Source: Alphaproteobacteria bacterium
Lineage (GTDB): Bacteria; Pseudomonadota; Alphaproteobacteria; Rhodospirillales; Magnetospirillaceae
Length of the DNA stretch: 38,474 bases
Direction: 5' to 3'
Assembly: GCA_021325215.1 (NCBI GenBank)
Contig: JAJPHO010000094.1
Span: 1 to 38,474, forward strand
Below the pieces are notes generated by a model, which saw only the letters and a list, made by a program, of their open reading frames with translations, was not told the DNA's origin and did not search any database. Positions 1-6,348 of the stretch are shown one piece after another (the first letter of the stretch is position 1; each line of letters starts with the position of its first letter). Position numbers and translations under genes: made by a program.

Positions 1-1
1 A

Positions 2-97
2 TTTCACCCCAAAGGTCGCTAAGGACACGAAGGGAGCACAAAGATCTTTTTTTCTTCGTGCCTTTCCTTTGTGCCCTTTGTGTCCTTAGTGGTGAAA
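2..97. repeat. Long imperfect inverted repeat (intergenic hairpin element)
   Basis: The left half (about 2-43) and right half (about 67-97) are inverted copies. TTTCACC at 2-8 pairs with GGTGAAA at 91-97, TAAGGACAC at 20-28 pairs with GTGTCCTTA at 80-88, and GCACAAAG at 36-43 pairs with CTTTGTGC at 67-74. The loop at 44-66 is T-rich. The unit has the look of the 'aaggacacaaagg' family of dispersed intergenic repeats that I recall from several proteobacterial genomes. It lies just beyond the 3' end of the ABC permease and is followed by a T run at 101-106. It could act as a terminator, a mobile palindromic element, or both. Confidence 0.7.
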
Positions 98-129
98 CCC
101 TTTTTTACAGGAGGCTGTGCCTTCAAGCC

Positions 130-951
130 TCAGGCCTTCAGCTTGTACCCGCTCTTGAACATGCGGTAGGCGATGAAGCCCATCACCAGGTTCATGCCCA
201 GCATCACCGCGATGCCGGTGGGGATGTCGCCGTCGGCGTGGCCGATGAAGCCTGCGCGGAAGCCGTCGATCATGTAGAAGAAGGGATCGATCTTGGCCAA
301 GGTCTTCACCACGCCGGGCAGGCGCTCGACCGAATAGAAGGTGCCGGACAGGAACGACAAGGGCGTGATGATGAAGTTGGTCACCGACGCCAGGTGATCG
401 AACTTCTCGGCCCAGATGCCGCCCGCCATGCCGAGGAACGACAGCAGCAGCGACGCCGTCAGCGCATGGAACAATACCAGCGGCAGCGAGGCGACATGCA
501 GCGGGATGAAGGTCAGCATGGCCAGCAGCACCGCGATGCCGACCAGCAGCCCGCGTGCGACGCCGCCCAAGGCCACGGCCACCGTCTGTTCGAGCGGCGA
601 GAGCGGGGGCATCAGAAGATCGACGATGTTGCCCTGCACCTTGGCGATGATCAGCGAGGACGACGTGTTGGCGAAGGCGTTCTGGGTAATCGCCATCATG
701 ATCAGGCCGGGCGCCAGGAACAGTTCATAAGGCACGCCGCCGATATCGGTGCGGCCCTGCAGCGCGAAGACGGCCATGAACAGCAGGGTGGTGACCACCG
801 GCGCCAGCACGGTCTGGAAATAGACCTTGAGGAAGCGGCGGACCTCCTTGACCAGCAGGGTCCAGAGTCCGAGCCAATTGACCGCGCCCAGCTGACGGGG
901 CTGCGGTGCTTTCGTTCCAGCGCTGGCGAGCGATGCCGAGATGTCGTCCAT
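130..951 (-). CDS. ABC-2 type transporter permease
   Basis: Inner-membrane permease of an ABC exporter, 273 residues, the usual size for the YadH/NodJ-like ABC-2 family. A cytoplasmic N-terminus of about 30 residues is followed by six hydrophobic segments. The family-typical pattern is visible: VYFQTVLAPVVTTLLF near residue 45, PGLIMMAITQNAF near 83, a PPLSPLEQ loop near 115, and the NFIITPLSFLSGTFY segment near 195 that ends in the conserved Pro/Ser/Gly motif. No ATP-binding subunit is seen in the window, so the partner ATPase must be encoded elsewhere. The gene is divergent from recX with only 31 bp between the two start codons. The substrate is not predictable from sequence. Confidence 0.88.
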   Translation of the reverse strand: MDDISASLASAGTKAPQPRQLGAVNWLGLWTLLVKEVRRFLKVYFQTVLAPVVTTLLFMAVFALQGRTDIGGVPYELFLAPGLIMMAITQNAFANTSSSLIIAKVQGNIVDLLMPPLSPLEQTVAVALGGVARGLLVGIAVLLAMLTFIPLHVASLPLVLFHALTASLLLSFLGMAGGIWAEKFDHLASVTNFIITPLSFLSGTFYSVERLPGVVKTLAKIDPFFYMIDGFRAGFIGHADGDIPTGIAVMLGMNLVMGFIAYRMFKSGYKLKA

Positions 952-982
952 GATGGGGGGATATTTGCGCTATCATCCCTCG

Positions 983-1510
983 ATGAGCAAGACCCTTCCC
1001 CTGCAGAATCGCTTGAGAGAAGCAGCCCTGCATTATCTCGACCGCTATGAAACCTCGGTTCAATCGGTGCGGCGGGTGCTGCGCCGCCGGGTCGAGCGCT
1101 GGGCGATGAAGGACGGCGTGCCGGTGGAAGAGGGCGCTTTCGACGCCATCGAAGCGGTGATCGCCGATCTGAGCCGTTTGAACCTGCTGGATGATTCCCG
1201 CTATGCCGGGATGAAGGCGCGCTCTCTGTTCTATGGCGGCCGCTCGGGCCGGGCCATCGGCGCCTATCTGGCGGCGCGCGGCGTGTCGGCGGAAACCATC
1301 GGCGCCGCGCTGGAAGCGCGGGCCGAGGAGTTGGGCGAAGATGTCGAACCCGATCTGGAAGCGGCGCTGCGCTTCGCCCGCAAGAAGCGTCTCGGCCGCT
1401 TCCGCCCCGAAGGGCAGCGCGCCGAAAAGCGCGACCGCGACATGGCCGCGCTCGGCCGGGCCGGCTTTTCCTGGCATATCGCCAAGACCGTGGTGGATGA
1501 GGAAATGTGA
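983..1510 (+). CDS. recX: RecX family regulatory protein
   Basis: RecX-type modulator of RecA, 175 residues from the ATG at 983. An in-frame ATG at 941 would lie inside the divergent permease gene and add an unrelated tail. RecX features are the all-helical three-repeat layout, the N-terminal AALHYLDRYETSVQSVRRVLRRR block, the LNLLDDSRYAGMKARSLFYGGRSGRAIGAYLAARGV core (residues about 68-103) and the RDMAALGRAGFSWHIAKTV C-terminal repeat. RecX binds the RecA filament and inhibits strand exchange. It is usually next to recA, but here recA is not in view and the gene stands alone between a permease and an amino acid operon. Confidence 0.85.
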   Translation: MSKTLPLQNRLREAALHYLDRYETSVQSVRRVLRRRVERWAMKDGVPVEEGAFDAIEAVIADLSRLNLLDDSRYAGMKARSLFYGGRSGRAIGAYLAARGVSAETIGAALEARAEELGEDVEPDLEAALRFARKKRLGRFRPEGQRAEKRDRDMAALGRAGFSWHIAKTVVDEEM

Positions 1511-1579
1511 TGATTCAACCTCCTGCATCCGCTATCACTGTCGCCCTTGCCTTTTTCCTGGGAGTTGAACGAAACCGCC

Positions 1580-2443
1580 ATGGCCACCGGTAAGTCCAGC
1601 CTCGACGACCTTCGCCGCCAGATCGACCGCATCGACAATGCGCTGCACGATCTGCTGATGGAGCGTGCCTCCGTCGTCGAGCAGGTTGGTGAGCTCAAGG
1701 GCAAGGACAACCTCACCCTGCTGTCGCCGGGCCGCGAGGCGGAGATCGTCCGCCGCCTGCTGTCGCGTCACCGCGGCCGTTTTCCGCGCACCAATCTGGT
1801 GCGTCTTTGGCGCGAGCTGATCAGCGGCATGGTGGCGGTGCAGGCGCCGCTGACCGTCGCGGTGTTCATGCCCGACCGCGGTTCCGGCTATCTCGAACTG
1901 GCGCGCGACCATTACGGCAACAACACGGCGATGACGCCCTGGCGCTCGCCCGGCCAGGTGATCCATGCGGTCGCCGAAGGCTCGGCCCAGGTCGGCATTC
2001 TGCCGATGCCCGACCGCGAGGAAGGCGAAAGCTGGTGGATCAGCCTGACCGGCGATTCCGCCGCACTTCCCCGCATCGTCGCCCGCCTGCCGTTCGCCGG
2101 CCCCGGCCCGGGCCGCGGCGACGGCATCGAGGCGCTGGCGGTCGGCCTGATCAATCCGGTCGCCACCGGCTATGACCGCTCCTGGCTGGCCATCGAAACC
2201 GTGCCCGACGTCAGCCGCGCCCGCCTGCGCTCGGTGCTGGGCGCCGCCGGCATCGAGCCGACCCAGCTGTCGGCCACCCAGCGGTCCGAGGATAGCTGGC
2301 TGCAGCTGGTCGAGGTCGCCGGTCACATGACCAACGAAGATCCCCGCCTGGCCCGCCTGATGGAAGGCCGCCAGACCGTGCTGCGCGCCGTGGTGCTGGG
2401 CGGCTATCCGGTGCCGTTGACGGCGGAAGAGCTGAGCGAATGA
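1580..2443 (+). CDS. Chorismate mutase (AroQ type) with degenerate PDT/ACT-like C-terminal region
   Basis: Residues 5-88 form an AroQ-type chorismate mutase domain: LDDLRRQIDRIDNALHDLL, then VEQVGELKGK and REAEIVRRLL, which carry the expected Arg and Lys positions. It converts chorismate to prephenate. The remaining 200 residues resemble a shortened prephenate dehydratase region (GSGYLELARDHYGN, then a GSAQVGILPMPDREEG stretch in place of the usual GVVPIENS-like block). A possible ACT-like end near residues 212-280 follows. I see no Thr-Arg-Phe catalytic motif, so dehydratase activity is doubtful. The start is uncertain: ATG 1580 is preferred, with GGGAG at 1560-1564. The gene overlaps hisC by ATGA. 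The first domain is secure; the second is an inference. Confidence 0.82.
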   Translation: MATGKSSLDDLRRQIDRIDNALHDLLMERASVVEQVGELKGKDNLTLLSPGREAEIVRRLLSRHRGRFPRTNLVRLWRELISGMVAVQAPLTVAVFMPDRGSGYLELARDHYGNNTAMTPWRSPGQVIHAVAEGSAQVGILPMPDREEGESWWISLTGDSAALPRIVARLPFAGPGPGRGDGIEALAVGLINPVATGYDRSWLAIETVPDVSRARLRSVLGAAGIEPTQLSATQRSEDSWLQLVEVAGHMTNEDPRLARLMEGRQTVLRAVVLGGYPVPLTAEELSE

Positions 2444-3516
2444 CCTCGCCCCAGCCGAAGCCCGGCATCCTCGATATCGAGGCCTATGTCGGCGGCGTTT
2501 CCAAGCTGCCCGGCATCGAGCGGGTCATCAAGCTGTCCTCCAACGAAGGCGCCTTGGGCCCGAGCCCGCGTGCGGTCGAGGCTTATCGCGCCGTCGGCCC
2601 CGACATGCACCGCTATCCCGACGGCCATGCGACCCATCTGCGCGATCTGCTGGCCGAGCGCTGGGGGCTGGAAGCGGACCGCATCGTCTGCGGCAACGGT
2701 TCGGACGACGTGCTGCAATTGCTGGCCCGCGCTTATTGCGGCCAGGGCGACGAGGTTCTCTATTCCGAGCACGGCTTTCTGGTTTATCCGATCGCGGCGA
2801 AATCCTGCGGCGCGACGCCGGTGACGGCGCCGGAGACCGATCTGACGGCTTCGGTCGACGCGCTGCTGGCGCGGGTGACCGAACGCACCCGCATCGTCTT
2901 CATCGCCAATCCCAACAATCCGACCGGCACCTATCTGCCGGCCGACGAGATGCGCCGCCTGCATGCCGGCCTGCCCAAGGATGTGTTGCTGGTGATCGAC
3001 GCGGCCTATGCCGAATTCGTCGACGCCAACGATTACGAGGACGGCTCGGCGCTGGTGAAGGCGCATGACAATGTGGTGATGACCCGCACCTTCTCGAAGA
3101 TCTTCGGCATGGGCGGCCTGCGCCTGGGCTGGGCCTATTGCCCGCCGGCCATCGCCGACGTGCTGAACCGCATCCGTGGTCCGTTCAATGTCGCCGCGCC
3201 CGCCCTGGCGGCGGGCGAGGCGGCTTTGGCCGATCGCGACTTCTTCGATCTGGCGCGCCGGCACAATATCTATTGGCGCGGCTGGCTGGCCGAGGAACTG
3301 ACCAGGCTCGGCCTCGACGTGACGCCCAGCGCGACCAATTTCCTGCTGGTGAAGTTCGCCGACGCCCGCGCCGCCGATGCCTTCCTGCGGTCGCGCGGGA
3401 TCATCGTCCGCGCCGTCGCTTCCTACGGCCTGCCCCATCATCTGCGCATCACCATCGGCCGCGAGGACGAGGTTCGCGCCGTGGCCGAGGCGCTGGCGGA
3501 GTTTCTCGGCGCATGA
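2440..3516 (+). CDS. hisC: Histidinol-phosphate aminotransferase / aromatic aminotransferase
   Basis: PLP-dependent fold-type I aminotransferase of 358 residues, the normal HisC length. Visible landmarks are the N-terminal IKLSSNEGALGPSP, GNGSDDVLQLL near residue 86, FIANPNNPTGTYLP near 153, DAAYAEF near 188, and TRTFSKIFGMGGLRLGW near 217, whose Lys should bind PLP. The last helix region contains LRITIGRE. HisC interconverts histidinol phosphate and imidazole acetol phosphate. In alphaproteobacteria the same enzyme often transaminates aromatic 2-oxo acids, which fits its position between chorismate mutase and tyrA. Both flanking junctions are 4-nt ATGA overlaps, implying translational coupling. 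Confidence 0.92.
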   Translation: MTSPQPKPGILDIEAYVGGVSKLPGIERVIKLSSNEGALGPSPRAVEAYRAVGPDMHRYPDGHATHLRDLLAERWGLEADRIVCGNGSDDVLQLLARAYCGQGDEVLYSEHGFLVYPIAAKSCGATPVTAPETDLTASVDALLARVTERTRIVFIANPNNPTGTYLPADEMRRLHAGLPKDVLLVIDAAYAEFVDANDYEDGSALVKAHDNVVMTRTFSKIFGMGGLRLGWAYCPPAIADVLNRIRGPFNVAAPALAAGEAALADRDFFDLARRHNIYWRGWLAEELTRLGLDVTPSATNFLLVKFADARAADAFLRSRGIIVRAVASYGLPHHLRITIGREDEVRAVAEALAEFLGA

Positions 3517-4394
3517 CCCAGCTGTTCGATAAAGTCGCCATTCTCGGCATCGGCCTGATCGGCTCGTCGCTGGCCCGTGCCATCCGCCGTGCCGGCGCCG
3601 CCAAGACCATCGTCACTTTCGACGGTAACCGCGCGCACGGCGCCCGTGCCCTGGAGCTGGGTGTCGTCGATCAGGCGCTGGAGAGCGCCGTCGAAGCCGT
3701 GACCGGCGCCGATCTGGTGATCTATGCGGTGCCGATGGGCGCCTATGCCGAGCTGGCCGCCCTGGTCGCGCCGCATCTGGCGCCGGGGGCCATCGTCAGC
3801 GACGTCGGCTCGGTCAAGATGGCGGTGATCCGCGATCTCGGCCCGCACATTCCCGAAGGCGTGCATCTGGTTCCGGCCCATCCGATCGCCGGTACTGAAA
3901 ATTCGGGCCCCGAAGCCGGTTTCGCCGAACTGTTCCAGGGCCGCTGGTCGATCGTCACACCGCCGCCCGGCACCGACGAGGCCGCGGTTCAGCGCGTCGC
4001 CGATCTGTGGCGCGCGGTGGGGTCGTCGGTCGAGATCATGGAAGCCGGGCATCATGACCGCGTGCTGGCTATCACCTCGCATCTGCCGCACCTGATCGCC
4101 TATACCATCGTCGGCACCGCCACCGATCTGGAAGGGACCTTGCAGCAGGAAGTGATCAAATTCTCGGCTTCGGGTTTCCGCGACTTCACCCGCATCGCGG
4201 CGTCGGACCCGACCATGTGGCGCGACGTGTTCCTCAATAACCGCGAAGCGGTGCTCGACGTGCTGCAGCGCTTTACCGAGGACCTGACCGCCCTTCAGCG
4301 CGCCATCCGCTGGGGCGAGGGCGAGCAGCTGTTCGAGCTGTTCACCCGCACGCGCGCCATCCGTCGCTCGATCATCGACGCGAAGCAGGCGTAA
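3513..4394 (+). CDS. tyrA: Prephenate (arogenate) dehydrogenase
   Basis: NAD(P)-dependent dehydrogenase of tyrosine synthesis, 293 residues from the ATG at 3513 that overlaps the hisC stop. The N-terminal Rossmann motif is VAILGIGLIGSSLARAIRR (residues 7-25). The TyrA hallmark HPIAGTENSGPEAGF occurs near residue 127, followed by a Trp and a VTPPPGTDE segment. The C-terminal helical dimerisation domain contains HDRVLAITSHLPHLIAY near residue 182 and the FRDFTRIAASDPTMWRDVFL segment. It is the last gene of the chorismate mutase-hisC-tyrA operon. Its last 23 nt overlap the end of the convergent metallopeptidase-like gene. Prephenate and arogenate specificity cannot be separated by eye. Confidence 0.93.
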   Translation: MTQLFDKVAILGIGLIGSSLARAIRRAGAAKTIVTFDGNRAHGARALELGVVDQALESAVEAVTGADLVIYAVPMGAYAELAALVAPHLAPGAIVSDVGSVKMAVIRDLGPHIPEGVHLVPAHPIAGTENSGPEAGFAELFQGRWSIVTPPPGTDEAAVQRVADLWRAVGSSVEIMEAGHHDRVLAITSHLPHLIAYTIVGTATDLEGTLQQEVIKFSASGFRDFTRIAASDPTMWRDVFLNNREAVLDVLQRFTEDLTALQRAIRWGEGEQLFELFTRTRAIRRSIIDAKQA

Positions 4395-5277
4395 GGGCCG
4401 TCCGCATCGTTTCGACCATCTTCTCTTCGGGGATGCGGGCCAGCTCGGGCAGGGTGTGGCCTTGGTCGAGCAGGGTGTCGAAGGCGAACCAGGCGGCGCA
4501 ATAGACTTCGCGCTGCAGGCCGGTATTGCCCTTGCCGAAGGTGTATTTCATCGCGACGTCGGCCCCCGATTTGTCGAGGTCGGGCAGGATGCCGCGGATG
4601 ATGCGGTCCTTGTTGGCGGCGCAGCGCGGCATCCATTTGGTATCGCCCGGCATGGCGGCATAATCGGCGTCGATACGGCCCGGCTCGGCGCGCTGGGCGG
4701 TACGCATCGCCAGGCCTTCCACAAACATGGTTTCGCCGACGGGGGCGCCGAAAGCGTTGGTGACGCCGGCCAGCTGAAAGTGGATGGCATGCGCCAATTC
4801 ATGCGCCAGGACCCGGCGGAAGGCGGTGTTTTCGACGGACATTACCGTCGTCGCCGGTTTGCCGTCGATCGGCGGGATGCTGTAGGCGTTATTGTCGAAT
4901 TGGCCGACGATCAGGATCAGCTTGACCTGAATCGGGGCGTCGCCGCTGGCGAGGATGGAATTGTCGGCGTCGAACAATTCTCGGGCGCTTTCTTCGGACG
5001 AGCGGGCCAAGGACGGCAGCACCGGAATCAGCGACGGATAGCGCGGCCAGGCCTTGTCGAGCAGCGAACGCGCCATGGCGTCGCCTTCAGGGCCGGGCGG
5101 CACCGCGGCCAGGCCGCCATCGTGGCGCCACAGGGCGAAACGCTCTTCGCCGGCCAGCTTGGCGCGGGTCGCCTCGGCGTGGAATTGCAGGAAGGCATCG
5201 ACGCGGTCGTCGATTTCCAGTTCCGCGGCTGCGGCAGGCAGCGCCAGCAGGAAGGCGAGAAGGCCGAGCCTGTTCAG
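4372..5277 (-). CDS. Secreted HExxH zinc metallopeptidase-like protein
   Basis: Predicted periplasmic protein of 301 residues. The frame stays open far upstream, but that extension is arginine-rich shadow sequence overlapping the MarR gene. The coding signal begins with a textbook signal peptide (NRLGLLAFLLALPAAAA, then ELEIDD). The only start codon there is CTG at 5277-5275. It overlaps the MarR stop as CTGA and lies 7 nt after GGAGG (5289-5285). The protein carries HELAH at residues 159-163 and a downstream FVEGLA with Glu about 24 residues later, the arrangement of gluzincin-type zinc peptidases. I do not recognise the family by name and activity is inferred. The 3' end overlaps tyrA by 23 nt. 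Confidence 0.78.
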   Translation of the reverse strand: MNRLGLLAFLLALPAAAAELEIDDRVDAFLQFHAEATRAKLAGEERFALWRHDGGLAAVPPGPEGDAMARSLLDKAWPRYPSLIPVLPSLARSSEESARELFDADNSILASGDAPIQVKLILIVGQFDNNAYSIPPIDGKPATTVMSVENTAFRRVLAHELAHAIHFQLAGVTNAFGAPVGETMFVEGLAMRTAQRAEPGRIDADYAAMPGDTKWMPRCAANKDRIIRGILPDLDKSGADVAMKYTFGKGNTGLQREVYCAAWFAFDTLLDQGHTLPELARIPEEKMVETMRTALTPASRR

Positions 5278-5630
5278 CTCAGCGCCTCCGACTGCGACGC
5301 CGCCTCGACGATGATGTCGCCGAATTCGCGCAGGAAGACCGAGCCTTTGACGGTGCGCTGGATCAGCACCGAGCGGCGGTCGGCGTCGTCGACCTTGCGG
5401 CGGACCAGGCCATATTCGCTGAGACGGTCGAGTGCGCGGGTGACCGCCGGTTTCGAGACGTTCAGCGTGATGGCCAAGCCCCGCACGGTATGCGAGGGCG
5501 GGGTCAGATAGACGGTCAGCAGCAGGGCCATCTGACGGGCGGACAGGTCCGGCGCATCGCGCCGCACACTCTCGACAATCGCCCCCCGCCACAGATCGAG
5601 AGCTTGCACGGCCTTCAGATCAATGCCCAT
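5274..5630 (-). CDS. MarR family transcriptional regulator
   Basis: Small winged-helix regulator of 118 residues, shorter than the usual 140-150 because the N- and C-terminal dimerisation helices are short. The DNA-binding core is clear: LSARQMALLLTVYL, then HTVRGLAITLNVSKPAVTRALDRL as recognition helix region (residues 47-70), and the wing GLVRRKVDDADRRSVLIQRT with the DxRD/R-type wing signature of MarR proteins. It is translationally coupled through CTGA to the secreted metallopeptidase-like gene and may control it. The effector is unknown. Confidence 0.85.
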   Translation of the reverse strand: MGIDLKAVQALDLWRGAIVESVRRDAPDLSARQMALLLTVYLTPPSHTVRGLAITLNVSKPAVTRALDRLSEYGLVRRKVDDADRRSVLIQRTVKGSVFLREFGDIIVEAASQSEALS

Positions 5631-5707
5631 TTTCCGCCCATAGTCGTTGCGGGAACGAAATTACCTGAGCCGACTCGTTCCGGCAATGGCCAAGAAATGG
5701 ACGGAGC

Positions 5708-5745
5708 AAAGAAAGGGGGCGGACGCGCGGCGGCGCGTCCGCCCC
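5708..5745 (-). terminator. Rho-independent terminator of the Stv-like gene
   Basis: A perfect 13-bp stem: GGGGCGGACGCGC at 5716-5728 pairs with GCGCGTCCGCCCC at 5733-5745, with a 4-nt loop. On the minus strand the stem is followed by CTTTCTTTG. It starts 7 nt beyond the stop of the 5752-6258 gene, so it should end that transcript before the MarR gene. Confidence 0.75.
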
Positions 5746-5751
5746 GCGACG

Positions 5752-6258
5752 TCAAGCGTGGACCACCAGGGGAATCTCATTGTCCTGGAGGTTTTCCTGC
5801 CCCTTCAACTCGGTGCAGCAGGCCCAGAACACGCGGGTGATCCTGTCCTGTTTGACGAAGGGCGCCACCCGCGTCCACAGGGCGTCGAGATAGGTATTGG
5901 CTTCAACGCCGAGGATGTGCGGGCCGCCGGGGCGGAGATCGAGGCCGCGCGGGGCGGAGATCATGTAGTTCGGCGCCTTGCTGCCGGCGGCGTAACGGGT
6001 CGGCGCGACCGGGCTCAGCCCCTTGGTCTTGGGGCTGACGACGGCCAGTTTGGTGATCCGGTCCATATGTTCGAGAGCGCCGCCGGTCGCGTCGGACAGC
6101 AGTGAGCCCGGCGGGGCCAGCACCCAAAGCTCGATTCCCGCCGGAACCGTGGTCTCGCCGCGCAGGTCGTATTTGCCGTGACCGCTCAGGATCACGTCGT
6201 TTCCGGTGGTCTGGAGGGGCGCGCTCAGCGCGCTGACAGAGGAAAAATCGTAGGGCAT
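5752..6258 (-). CDS. Stv-like (putative adhesin Stv domain) protein
   Basis: A 168-residue soluble protein without signal peptide or membrane segment. The block ILSGHGKYDLRGETTVPAGI followed by ELWVLAPPGSLLSD (residues 23-56) matches what I recall of the 'putative adhesin Stv' domain, where a GHG motif precedes a TTVPxG strand and a PxGxxLSD loop. Near the C-terminus TRVFWACCTELKGQ resembles the cysteine-containing end of that domain. Its function is unknown; the adhesin label is only a family name. The ATG has a good SD (AAGGATATTGTT before the start). It has its own AT-rich promoter region and its own terminator, so it is probably transcribed separately from the large operon upstream. Confidence 0.6.
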   Translation of the reverse strand: MPYDFSSVSALSAPLQTTGNDVILSGHGKYDLRGETTVPAGIELWVLAPPGSLLSDATGGALEHMDRITKLAVVSPKTKGLSPVAPTRYAAGSKAPNYMISAPRGLDLRPGGPHILGVEANTYLDALWTRVAPFVKQDRITRVFWACCTELKGQENLQDNEIPLVVHA

Positions 6259-6348
6259 AACAATATCCTTTTGGATGTTAACTTTAGTTATTTTATTATA
6301 AATTTTATATTAATTTTGTTTAATACCGGATAATTGGTATTTTTATTG
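6259..6348. other. AT-rich intergenic island
   Basis: Ninety bases dominated by A and T in an otherwise very GC-rich window. It separates the end of the channel-fusion gene from the Stv-like gene and holds the latter's promoter. It also contains ATACC at about 6323-6327 and GGTAT at 6336-6340 as an inverted repeat followed on the plus strand by TTTTTATT. Such composition often marks a transcription start region or a junction of acquired DNA. Confidence 0.7.
6295..6323 (-). promoter_or_regulatory. Candidate sigma-70 promoter of the Stv-like gene
   Basis: On the minus strand TATAAT (6300-6295) is a perfect -10 box. TTAAAC (6323-6318) is a fair -35 box with a 17-bp spacer. The expected start of transcription, near 6288, leaves a leader of about 30 nt before the SD and ATG at 6258. 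Confidence 0.55.

Noticed and set aside
5278-5592. In-frame upstream extension of the HExxH protein
   Set aside because: It lies within the MarR gene in another frame, is rich in Arg/Gly/Pro, and would put a clear signal peptide in the middle of the protein.
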